Assembly (NCBI GenBank): GCA_004552485.1
Contig: SFOH01000024.1
Location: 1-29,853 of the forward strand
Origin: Bacteroidales bacterium
GTDB lineage: Bacteria; Bacteroidota; Bacteroidia; Bacteroidales; Muribaculaceae
Length of the DNA stretch: 29,853 bases
Direction: 5' to 3'
The translations under genes were made by a program, and so were the position numbers. The notes below the pieces were generated by a model. The model saw only the letters and a list, made by a program, of their open reading frames with translations. It did not search any database and was not told the origin of the DNA. Of this stretch, positions 22,695 to 29,853 are shown one piece after another (position 1 is the first letter of the stretch; every line of letters begins with the position of its first letter).

Positions 22695-24299
22695 ATGAAA
22701 AAATTTCTGAAAACACTCCCGGTTGTGCTGGCATCGCTCTGCCTCGCCGCACTTCCCGCCTGTGACGACAACGATGGCGACAGCCCCGTCAACCCCTTCC
22801 ATCCCAACATCGTAGGCTCCTCGACCGACCGCTATGTGACCAGCGAGAACGGCCCCAAGAATGGTCAGTCGGAACGCTCCTCCGACAATTTCTCCACAAA
22901 GGACATGAAGGGTTCGTCCATCATCTGGTATGTCGAAGACGACATCACCTTCGACATCAAGTGTGACGTCAGCGGCAAAGACCCCTATTATGCCACAAAC
23001 GTGAAGAACGGCACGGTCACCCCCAACACCAATGCCGACAATCTCTACATCGCCAACCCGAAAAACGCGCCGAAGCACACCTTCCAGGTTCATTACCGCG
23101 CCTTTGACCCCGACGACGGCTCGCTCATCATCTGGTCGGCCAAGGACCATCAGAACGGCCAGAGCCACCGCTCGTCCGACAACTTCGAATTCGGCCCCAA
23201 CTGCTACTACCGCGTCGAGTGCCCCTCATCAGTCACCTTTGACATCTACGAGGACGTCTCCGGCGCCAACGACAACCGCGTCTACACCGGCGTCAAAAAC
23301 GGAACGGTGCTGGAGCGCAGTCAGTACGACGACCTCTACATCTACTCCCCCCAAGGCGCCTCCGACGCCTTCTCCATCAAATTCGTGCCCCTCGACTATC
23401 CCTGGATGAAGAATGTCCCCGACAACACTCTCATCTCGTCGCTCACCATCCCCGGCACCCACGACTCCGGTACGAAAAAGGCCGGAACGGGCTACTCCAT
23501 GTGCCAGCACTTCACCATCGAAGAGCAACTCTACGCCGGCATCCGCTTCTTCGACGTCCGCCTCAACGAGGACCTCGAGCTCTGCCATGCCGACGACGGC
23601 TGCGAGGTCTACTTCGACCAGGTGCTCACCTGGATGAACAACTTCCTGGACAGCCATCCCACCGAGATGCTCATCATGCGCGTCAAGCAGGAGAAAGGCT
23701 CCATCAGCGGCCGCCTGCGCGACTTCTTCAACGACCACTCCGACCTGGTCAAATACGTCAGCCGCAAGGAGACCCTGCCCTCCAAACTCGGCGACGCCCG
23801 CAAGTCAATCGTCATGCTGCGCGAGTTCCCGCGTCCCGAAGAAAACAAGGAGTGGGGCGTGGACATCACCTCGGGCTGGCCCCACGACTGTGCCGGCACG
23901 CTGACAACGCCCAAGAATGAGAAGATATACATCGAAGACCGCTACTATTCAACGTCCGAAGCCATCCACGACACTAATGAGAAGCAGCGTCTCGTGCGCG
24001 AGGGCATGGAGGATGCCAACGCCAACACCTCTATCTACCACCTCATCTTCACCTCCATCGCCACGCGCGCCGTCACCGGTCCCTACGACTATGCCTGGGG
24101 TGGCAACACCTGCGACAACCCCATGAACCCGTGGCTCAGCAACCACCTCGACGGCCTGCTCAAGAGCCGTCCCTACCATGGCGGCATCGTCATCATGGAC
24201 TTCTATTCGCGCAACGGCAATGACAACGACTGGGAGCTCGTTCCCAAGCTCATCAACCTCAACTTCACCACCGACGTCGTGCCCTATCTCAAGAACTAA
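22695..24299 (+). CDS. Surface lipoprotein with PI-specific phospholipase C (X domain)
   Basis: A 534-residue lipoprotein. The signal peptide ends in lipobox LPAC with Cys23, followed by DDNDGD, an acidic tag like Bacteroidota surface-export signals. Residues about 45-135 and 136-235 are two copies of one domain (shared NGQSxRSSDNF, TFDIxxDVSG and VKNGTV). Residues 240-534 are a PI-PLC X-type TIM barrel: SSLTIPGTHDSGT (His256, Asp257), FFDVRL (Asp287, Arg289), LELCHADDG (His298) and MRVKQEK (Lys331) match the catalytic set of bacterial PI-PLCs such as B. cereus (His32, Asp33, Asp67, Arg69, His82, Lys115). Expected reaction: metal-independent cleavage of phosphatidylinositol or possibly GPI anchors, giving diacylglycerol and inositol cyclic phosphate; the natural substrate is not proven. 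Confidence 0.9.
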   Translation: MKKFLKTLPVVLASLCLAALPACDDNDGDSPVNPFHPNIVGSSTDRYVTSENGPKNGQSERSSDNFSTKDMKGSSIIWYVEDDITFDIKCDVSGKDPYYATNVKNGTVTPNTNADNLYIANPKNAPKHTFQVHYRAFDPDDGSLIIWSAKDHQNGQSHRSSDNFEFGPNCYYRVECPSSVTFDIYEDVSGANDNRVYTGVKNGTVLERSQYDDLYIYSPQGASDAFSIKFVPLDYPWMKNVPDNTLISSLTIPGTHDSGTKKAGTGYSMCQHFTIEEQLYAGIRFFDVRLNEDLELCHADDGCEVYFDQVLTWMNNFLDSHPTEMLIMRVKQEKGSISGRLRDFFNDHSDLVKYVSRKETLPSKLGDARKSIVMLREFPRPEENKEWGVDITSGWPHDCAGTLTTPKNEKIYIEDRYYSTSEAIHDTNEKQRLVREGMEDANANTSIYHLIFTSIATRAVTGPYDYAWGGNTCDNPMNPWLSNHLDGLLKSRPYHGGIVIMDFYSRNGNDNDWELVPKLINLNFTTDVVPYLKN

Positions 24300-24329
24300 C
24301 TAGTCCAATTAGTCCAATTAGTCCAATAG
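24300..24329 (+). repeat. 9-bp tandem repeat directly after the PI-PLC stop
   Basis: CAATTAGTC occurs twice exactly (24306-24314, 24315-24323), flanked by partial units on both sides. It begins just after the TAA, as the related array after the regulator gene does. Confidence 0.8.
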
Positions 24330-24330
24330 T

Positions 24331-24359
24331 GCGGCCGGCCTCCTCGGGGGGTCGGCCGC
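24331..24359 (+). terminator. Hairpin terminator after the PI-PLC gene
   Basis: Arms GCGGCCGGCC (24331-24340) and GGTCGGCCGC (24350-24359) form a 10-bp stem with one G-U pair. Only a short T-containing tail follows (TGCTGTTG), so termination may be incomplete. Confidence 0.6.
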
Positions 24360-24561
24360 TGCTGTTGAAAACCCTGTCGAAAACCTCCCGAAAACTCTTC
24401 TATATCTTTCAAAAACATTCCTTGCTTTTTCCGGGGATTTCTCTATAACAAATCCTCCTCCCAATTTTCCAAATTAGTTTTTCTTTTTCTTTCATAAACT
24501 TCTCTTCACCTTTCTATGCAGTTTTCTACACAAAAAATGTGGTTATAAGCGGAAAAGTTAC

Positions 24562-24569
24562 TAACTTTG
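24562..24569 (+). promoter_or_regulatory. -7 box upstream of nadA
   Basis: TAACTTTG matches TAnnTTTG; no clear -33 box. If this is the nadA/leuS promoter the leader is unusually long (about 210 nt) and would contain the 24701-24716 inverted motif (AAAGCTTT centre). Confidence 0.4.
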
Positions 24570-24783
24570 CATATTGTTGACAGCATGTTGATAATTCACC
24601 TAATTGCATGATTATTAAAGGAAGAGCCTGTTGAAAAGCTGTTCACTACTTCTCCTTTGATGTTTAATGTCATTTATGCAAGTTTTTTTGGTGTAAGTTT
24701 TCAAAGCTTTCAACACCCATTATTATTGTTATCCTTTTTTTAAAAGAAAAAATTTTTCATTCAAAATAAAAACATAAGAATAA

Positions 24784-25785
24784 ATGAATGTTGAAAACCG
24801 CCCCGGCGGCGCCCCTGCGCCCGAAGCCTGCCGGGAAGAGATAAAGGCCACGCAGAGCTCCGCCGCCGACATGGCCCGCGATATTCTGCGTCTGAAGAAG
24901 GAGAAGGATGCCGTTATCCTGGCCCACTACTACCAGCGCCCCGAGATTCAGGACCTGGCCGACTACATCGGCGACTCGCTGGCCCTGGCCCGCATCGCCA
25001 CAACGCTCCCCAACAAGGTCATCGTCCTCTGCGGCGTCCACTTCATGGGCGAGACCGCCAAGATTCTCTGCCCGGACAAAACAGTGATTGTCCCCGACAC
25101 CTCCGCCGGATGCTCGTTGGCCGACAGCTGCCCCGCTCCCGAGTTCGAGGCCTTCATCAAGGAGCACCCCGGCTACACGGTCATCTCTTACGTGAACACC
25201 TCCGCCGCCGTCAAGGCTCTCACCGATGTGGTGGTCACCTCCGGCAACGCCCGCAAGATAGTAGAGTCGTTCCCCGCCGACGAAAAAATTATCTTCGGAC
25301 CCGACCGCAACCTCGGCAACTACATCAACTCTGTCACCGGCCGCAGCATGCTCCTCTGGGACGGCGCCTGCCACGTCCACGAGCAGTTCTCGCTGGAGAA
25401 GATCGTTGCCCTCAAGAAAGAGCATCCCGAGGCACTGGTGCTGGCCCACCCCGAGTGCCCCAAGCACCTGCTCATGGTGGCCGACAAGGTGGGCTCCACC
25501 GCCGTCCTCCTCGACTATGCCGTCAATTCGCCCGCTCGTGAATTCATCGTGGCCACCGAGAGCGGCATCCTCCACAAGATGCGCCAGGCCTGCCCCGACA
25601 AAACATTCATCCCGGCGCCGCCCAACGACAGCACATGCGCCTGCAACGAGTGCTCGTTTATGAAGCTCAACACCCTGTCCAAGCTCCTCGAAAGCCTGCG
25701 TACCCTCTCGCCCCAGGTCGAGGTCGACGCCGCCATCATCGACCGCGCACGCCGCCCCATCGAGCGTATGCTCTCCCTCTCCTGA
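24784..25785 (+). CDS. nadA: Quinolinate synthase
   Basis: A 333-residue cytosolic 4Fe-4S enzyme that condenses iminoaspartate with dihydroxyacetone phosphate to quinolinate in NAD synthesis. Recognised from AHYYQRPEIQDLADYIGDSL, the cluster-ligand regions TSAGCSLADSC (Cys110), WDGACHVHEQF (Cys196) and CACNECSFMKLN (Cys290), and HPECPKHLL. The three ligand cysteines are all present. The N-terminus carries about 29 extra residues before MARDILRLKKEK; ATG 24784 is preferred because the codons after it are GC-rich like the gene, but ATG 24871 is an alternative. nadB and nadC are not nearby. leuS follows 42 bp later, probably on the same transcript. Confidence 0.96.
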   Translation: MNVENRPGGAPAPEACREEIKATQSSAADMARDILRLKKEKDAVILAHYYQRPEIQDLADYIGDSLALARIATTLPNKVIVLCGVHFMGETAKILCPDKTVIVPDTSAGCSLADSCPAPEFEAFIKEHPGYTVISYVNTSAAVKALTDVVVTSGNARKIVESFPADEKIIFGPDRNLGNYINSVTGRSMLLWDGACHVHEQFSLEKIVALKKEHPEALVLAHPECPKHLLMVADKVGSTAVLLDYAVNSPAREFIVATESGILHKMRQACPDKTFIPAPPNDSTCACNECSFMKLNTLSKLLESLRTLSPQVEVDAAIIDRARRPIERMLSLS

Positions 25786-25827
25786 ATCCTCATAACGCCC
25801 CTTTTATAATAAGAAACAATATAAGAC

Positions 25828-28602
25828 ATGGAATACAATCATAAAGCCATCGAGAAGAAATGGCAGCAATACTGGAAAGAGAATAAAACCTACAAGGCCG
25901 AGACCGACGCCTCGCGTCCCAAGTTCTATGTGCTGGACATGTTCCCCTATCCCTCCGGCGCCGGCCTCCACGTGGGCCATCCCTTAGGCTATATTGCCTC
26001 CGACATCTTCTCGCGCTACAAACGTCTGCGCGGCTTCAACGTGCTCCATCCCATGGGCTACGATGCCTACGGCCTCCCCGCCGAGCAGTATGCCATCCAG
26101 ACGGGCCAGCACCCCGAGGTAACCACCGTCCGCAACATCGCCCGCTACCGCGAGCAGCTTGACAAGATCGGCTTCTGCTATGACTGGGACCGCGAGCTGA
26201 AGACCTGCGACCCGGAGTATTACCGCTGGACCCAGTGGGCCTTCAAGCGCATGTTCCTCAGCTATTACAGCTACGACACCGACAAGGCCGAGCCCATCGA
26301 AAAACTCATCGCCCACTTCGAGAAAGAGGGCAGCGCCTCGCTGAACGTGGCCTGCTCGAAGCCCCTGAAGTTCACCGCCGAAGAGTGGAAGGCAATGTCG
26401 GAGAAGGAGAAGAGCGACGTGCTCATGAACTACCGCATCGCCTACCTCGGCAACACCATGGTCAACTGGTGTCCCAAACTGGGCACCGTCCTCGCCAACG
26501 ACGAGGTCAGCGAAGGCCTCTCGATCCGCGGCGGCTATCCCGTCGAGCAGAAGGTGATGTACCAGTGGTGCCTGCGCGTGTCGGCCTATGCCGAGCGCCT
26601 GCTCAAAGGCCTGGAGAAACTCGACTGGACCGACTCGCTCAAGGAGACCCAGCGCAACTGGATCGGCCGCAGCGAGGGCGCTCAGATGCGCTTCCACGTC
26701 GAGGGCACGGACGTCGACCTCGAAATCTTCACCACCCGCGCCGACACTGTCTTCGGCGTCACCTTCATGGTGCTCGCCCCCGAGAGCAAATATGTAGCCA
26801 TGGTCACCACCCCCGAGCACAAGCAGGAGGTGGAGGAATATCTGCGCGCCACCAAGAGCAAGACCGAGCGCGAGCGCCTCATCGACAAGAAAGTCAGCGG
26901 CGTCTTCACCGGTGCATACGCCCGCAACCCCCTGAGCGGCAAGCTCATCCCCATCTGGGTCAGCGACTATGTCCTCGCCGGCTACGGAACGGGCGCCATC
27001 ATGGCCGTGCCCGCCCACGACAGCCGCGACTATGCCTTCGCCCGCAAGTTCGACCTCCCCATCATTCCCCTCATCGAGGGCGCCGACGTCTCCGAGGAGA
27101 GTTTCGACGCCAAAGAGGGCATCATGACCAACTCGTGCGGCCCCGAGCTCAACCTCAACGGCCTCACCGTCAAGGAGGCCATCGCCGCCACCAAGAAGTT
27201 CATCCACGAGAAAGGCATCGGCGAGGTGAAGGTCAACTACCGTCTCCGCGACGCCATCTTCAGCCGCCAGCGCTACTGGGGCGAGCCCTTCCCCGTCTAC
27301 TATAAGGACGGCATCCCCAACGTCCTCGACGACGACCGTCTGCCCCTGCTCCTCCCCGAGATTGACAAATACCTGCCCACCGAGAGCGGCGAGCCGCCCC
27401 TGGGCCGCGCCAAAAACTGGCAGACCGAGGAAGGCTACAAGCTCGAACTCAACACCATGCCAGGTTTCGCCGGCTCGTCGGCCTACTATCTCCGCTACAT
27501 GGACCCCCGCAACTCCGAGGCCCTCGTCTCGCCCGAGGCTAACGCCTACTGGCGCAACGTCGACCTCTACATCGGCGGCACGGAGCATGCCACCGGCCAC
27601 CTCATCTACTCCCGCTTCTGGAACAAGTTCCTCTATGACCTGGGCCTCATTGTCGAGGACGAGCCCTTCAAAAAGCTCATCAACCAGGGCATGATTCAGG
27701 GACGCTCAAACTTCGTATACCGCATCAAGGACACGAACACCTTCGTCTCCGCCGGCCTGAAAAAGGACTACGACGTGACGCCCATCCATGTAGACGTAAA
27801 CATAGTCAGCAACGACATCCTCGACACGGAGAAATTCCGCGCCTGGCGCCCCGAGTTCGCCGATGCCGAGTTCATCCTCGAGGACGGCAAATACGTCTGC
27901 GGCTGGGCCGTGGAGAAGATGTCCAAGTCGATGTTCAACGTGGTCAACCCCGACGACATTGTCGACCGCTACGGCGCCGACACCCTCCGCCTCTACGAGA
28001 TGTTCCTCGGCCCGCTCGAGCAGAGCAAACCCTGGGATACCAACGGCATCGACGGCGTCAACCGCTTCATCAAAAAACTCTGGAACCTCTTCTTCAAGGG
28101 CGACACCTGTCTGGTAGACGATGCAAAGCCCACCGCCGACAACCTCCGCTCGATCCACAAACTCATCAAGAAGGTCACCTCCGACATCGAGGGCTTCTCG
28201 TTCAACACCTCCATCGCCGCCTTCATGATCTGCGTCAACGAGCTGAGCGCCCAGAAGTGTCACAGCCGCGAAGTGCTCGGCCAGCTGCTCGTGCTCCTCG
28301 CCCCCTTCGCTCCACATGTCACCGAAGAACTCTGGCACTCCGCACTCGGCAATGACACCACCATCTGCGACGCCGCATGGCCCGTCTACGACGAGAAATA
28401 CCTCAAGGAAGACACCGTCAACTATGCCGTCTCCTTCAACGGCAAGGCACGCTTCACCATCACCGTCGCCGCCGACACCGACCGCGCCGAGGTCGAGCGC
28501 CTCGCCCTCTCCAACGAGGCTGCCGCAAAATGGCTGGACGGCAAGCAGGTTGTAAAAGTTATCGTTGTTCCGCGCAAGATTGTGAATATTGTTGTAAAAT
28601 GA
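25828..28602 (+). CDS. leuS: Leucyl-tRNA synthetase
   Basis: A 924-residue cytosolic class I synthetase, normal bacterial length. The HIGH motif is HVGH (48-51) within YPSGAGLHVGHPLGY; the CP1 editing domain (about 230-430) has TTRADTVFGVTF and GYGTGAIMAVPAHDSRDY, including the conserved Thr-rich loop and Asp that remove mischarged amino acids; KMSKS is at 697-701; and the C-terminal anticodon-binding helices and small C-terminal domain run to the end (VVPRKIVNIVVK). No truncation or insertion is evident. The stop overlaps the next gene's start by 4 bp (ATGA). Confidence 0.98.
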   Translation: MEYNHKAIEKKWQQYWKENKTYKAETDASRPKFYVLDMFPYPSGAGLHVGHPLGYIASDIFSRYKRLRGFNVLHPMGYDAYGLPAEQYAIQTGQHPEVTTVRNIARYREQLDKIGFCYDWDRELKTCDPEYYRWTQWAFKRMFLSYYSYDTDKAEPIEKLIAHFEKEGSASLNVACSKPLKFTAEEWKAMSEKEKSDVLMNYRIAYLGNTMVNWCPKLGTVLANDEVSEGLSIRGGYPVEQKVMYQWCLRVSAYAERLLKGLEKLDWTDSLKETQRNWIGRSEGAQMRFHVEGTDVDLEIFTTRADTVFGVTFMVLAPESKYVAMVTTPEHKQEVEEYLRATKSKTERERLIDKKVSGVFTGAYARNPLSGKLIPIWVSDYVLAGYGTGAIMAVPAHDSRDYAFARKFDLPIIPLIEGADVSEESFDAKEGIMTNSCGPELNLNGLTVKEAIAATKKFIHEKGIGEVKVNYRLRDAIFSRQRYWGEPFPVYYKDGIPNVLDDDRLPLLLPEIDKYLPTESGEPPLGRAKNWQTEEGYKLELNTMPGFAGSSAYYLRYMDPRNSEALVSPEANAYWRNVDLYIGGTEHATGHLIYSRFWNKFLYDLGLIVEDEPFKKLINQGMIQGRSNFVYRIKDTNTFVSAGLKKDYDVTPIHVDVNIVSNDILDTEKFRAWRPEFADAEFILEDGKYVCGWAVEKMSKSMFNVVNPDDIVDRYGADTLRLYEMFLGPLEQSKPWDTNGIDGVNRFIKKLWNLFFKGDTCLVDDAKPTADNLRSIHKLIKKVTSDIEGFSFNTSIAAFMICVNELSAQKCHSREVLGQLLVLLAPFAPHVTEELWHSALGNDTTICDAAWPVYDEKYLKEDTVNYAVSFNGKARFTITVAADTDRAEVERLALSNEAAAKWLDGKQVVKVIVVPRKIVNIVVK

Positions 28603-29834
28603 GAAAACCGCTTATTTTCATAATGGCGCTGGCGGCAGCGGCCTCCGTGGCATTTGCCCAAAAGCCCAAGGCCAAGCCTGCCGCCCGCCCCGCCGCTGCC
28701 TCCAAGCCCGCGCTCTCGCTCAAGGAGCAGGGCGAGAAGGCCGTGCGCGCCTACGACCGCGAAGCCATCGCCTCGGTCATCAGCCGCTGGAAGACGTCGG
28801 CAGGCGCCTCTGAGCCCGCCGACCTGCGCAGCCTCCGCAACCGCTCCGTAGCCATCTCAAACATGCTGGGGCGCGTGGAGAACATCGTGGTCGTCGACAC
28901 CCTCTCCGTTCCGCGCGACAAATTCTTCGAGCACTATCGCCTCAGCCCCGATGCCGGAATACTCTCCGGAACGGCCGATGAGCCCGAGTTCACCCTCGCC
29001 TCCGGAACAGAGTTGTTCTACACCGCACGCGACACCGCCGGCGTCTCGCACATCATGCATGCCGACATTCTCGACGACGGCTCGCTCGACGCCGAGCATC
29101 CCGTCGACCTCTCCCTGCCCGCCGGCGTCGACGCCTCATTCCCCTTCATGGCTGACGACGGCACGACGCTCTATTTCGCCGCACGCACCGACGACGAAAA
29201 CTCGCTCGGCGGTTACGACCTCTACATGACCCGCCGCGGCGAAGACGGCTTATACCTCGAGCCCACGAATCTGGGTATGCCCTACAACTCGCCCTACAAC
29301 GACTATATGCTCGTGATGGACGAAGGCACCGGCCTGGGATGGTGGGCCTCCGACCGCGGCGCCGCCCCCGACTCCGTCACCGTCTTCATCTTCGTTCCCA
29401 ACAAGTCGCGCGTCAACTACGACCCTGACACAGAGAACATTGAGGCGTTGGCACTCATAAAAGACCCTGCCGCCACACGTCCCGCCGACTTCGACCGCAA
29501 CGCCGTCCTCGACCGCCTCGAGAATATCCCCCGTGCCACTGCTGACGCCGGCGAAAACGCCTTCCCGCCCGTCTCGCTCGGCAACGGACGCGTGCTCACC
29601 TCGCCCGACCGGTTCACCGCCGCCGGCGCCGAAGCCCTGGTTGACGCCTACCTCGAAGCCTACAACAACCTCCGCGAGAGCGAACAGACCCTCGCCCACC
29701 TCCGCGACGTCTACGCCGCCGGCGACCACAGCGTTGCCGCCGACATCCGCGCCGCCGAAGCCGCCCTCCCCGGCCTCCGCCGCGCCCTCATCACGCGCCG
29801 CAACGCCCTCATCCGCTCCGCCCTCCGCCACTGA
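28599..29834 (+). CDS. Secreted PD40-type beta-propeller protein
   Basis: A 411-residue exported protein. Residues 1-20 are a signal peptide (MALAAAASVAFAQ), then a Lys/Ala/Pro-rich linker. The middle holds PD40-like blades, best seen as FPFMADDGTTLYFAARTDD, GGYDLYMTRRGEDG and NLGMPYNSPYNDYMLVMDE, a pattern found in OmpA-associated Bacteroidota propeller proteins, but no OmpA peptidoglycan-binding domain follows. The last 90 residues are Ala/Leu/Arg-rich helix, probably coiled coil. I start it at 28599, overlapping leuS by ATGA; the frame is open further upstream inside leuS, but only this start gives a signal peptide. Function unknown; envelope scaffold is a guess. Confidence 0.82.
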   Translation: MRKPLIFIMALAAAASVAFAQKPKAKPAARPAAASKPALSLKEQGEKAVRAYDREAIASVISRWKTSAGASEPADLRSLRNRSVAISNMLGRVENIVVVDTLSVPRDKFFEHYRLSPDAGILSGTADEPEFTLASGTELFYTARDTAGVSHIMHADILDDGSLDAEHPVDLSLPAGVDASFPFMADDGTTLYFAARTDDENSLGGYDLYMTRRGEDGLYLEPTNLGMPYNSPYNDYMLVMDEGTGLGWWASDRGAAPDSVTVFIFVPNKSRVNYDPDTENIEALALIKDPAATRPADFDRNAVLDRLENIPRATADAGENAFPPVSLGNGRVLTSPDRFTAAGAEALVDAYLEAYNNLRESEQTLAHLRDVYAAGDHSVAADIRAAEAALPGLRRALITRRNALIRSALRH

Positions 29835-29853
29835 TCCCCGCCTCCGGCCGACC

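Larger units (their letters stand above)
24300..24783. other. AT-rich intergenic region before nadA with DnaA-box-like 9-mers
   Basis: After the repeat and hairpin the region becomes markedly AT-rich compared with the GC-rich genes around it. TGTTGAAAA occurs at 24363-24371, 24629-24637 and 24789-24797 (the last inside the nadA start), TGTTGATAA at 24586-24594, TGTCGAAAA at 24375-24383, and TTTTCTACA in reverse orientation at 24522-24530. These are one or two changes from the DnaA box TTWTNCACA or its complement. TAACTTTG (24562-24569) is a full -7 box, giving a leader of about 210 nt to nadA. No gene is visible. Confidence 0.5.

Noticed and set aside
25984..27600. 538-codon minus frame inside leuS
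   Set aside because: Shadow of a certain leuS coding region.
28377..28598. Upstream extension of the PD40 protein within leuS
   Set aside because: It is the shadow frame of leuS; the start at 28599 gives a signal peptide and an ATGA overlap.

Overview
The window looks like chromosomal DNA from a GC-rich, Bacteroidales-type member of the Bacteroidota, possibly close to Muribaculaceae; the family is an inference from gene content and composition. Several upstream regions carry the Bacteroidota promoter form TAnnTTTG at -7, in the best cases with a TTTG-like -33 box 19-20 nt upstream. Strong Shine-Dalgarno sites are mostly absent. Cell-envelope genes include lipoproteins with acidic residues after the lipid cysteine, an outer-membrane barrel protein, PD40 propellers and a C-terminal end resembling type IX sorting domains. 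No rRNA, tRNA, CRISPR array, integrase or transposase was found.

Layout. (1) 1-8653, all minus strand: the first codons of a secreted protein behind three 30-bp-spaced repeats, then a lipoprotein/outer-membrane barrel pair (read from 3704 to 485), then a secreted propeller/amidase pair (read from 8653 to 3971). (2) 8654-9304: a 651-bp divergent intergenic region with a possible structured RNA, a G-rich tract, a palindrome and a 10-bp tandem repeat. (3) 9305-12090, plus: HAD phosphatase, ribF and a DAACS-family symporter, closed by a bidirectional terminator shared with ferritin (minus). (4) 12860-17383, plus: O-methyltransferase, rbfA, an FtsX/LolC-like permease starting with TTG, a radical SAM protein, and two FKBP-type prolyl isomerases. 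(5) 17384-18179: a 796-bp intergenic region with three copies of a REP-like palindrome. (6) 18180-20739, minus: a Bax-inhibitor-1-like membrane protein and argS. (7) 20923-24299, plus: a membrane-spanning TPR/AraC regulator and a PI-PLC-family lipoprotein with a duplicated N-terminal domain; both genes are followed directly by 9-bp tandem repeats. (8) 24300-24783: an AT-rich intergenic region with repeated DnaA-box-like 9-mers. (9) 24784-29834, plus: nadA, leuS and a PD40-type secreted protein overlapping leuS by 4 bp.

Most genes are ordinary core or envelope genes. The less ordinary material is (a) a family of intergenic palindromes built as ACCGTG + 9-bp stem + TGC loop, with compensatory base changes between copies; (b) a recurring habit of 9-, 10-, 24- and 30-bp tandem repeats in untranslated regions; (c) the regulator plus PI-PLC lipoprotein locus; and (d) the AT-rich region before nadA, which could be an origin or a regulatory region. 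No clearly new multi-gene defence or mobile system is visible.
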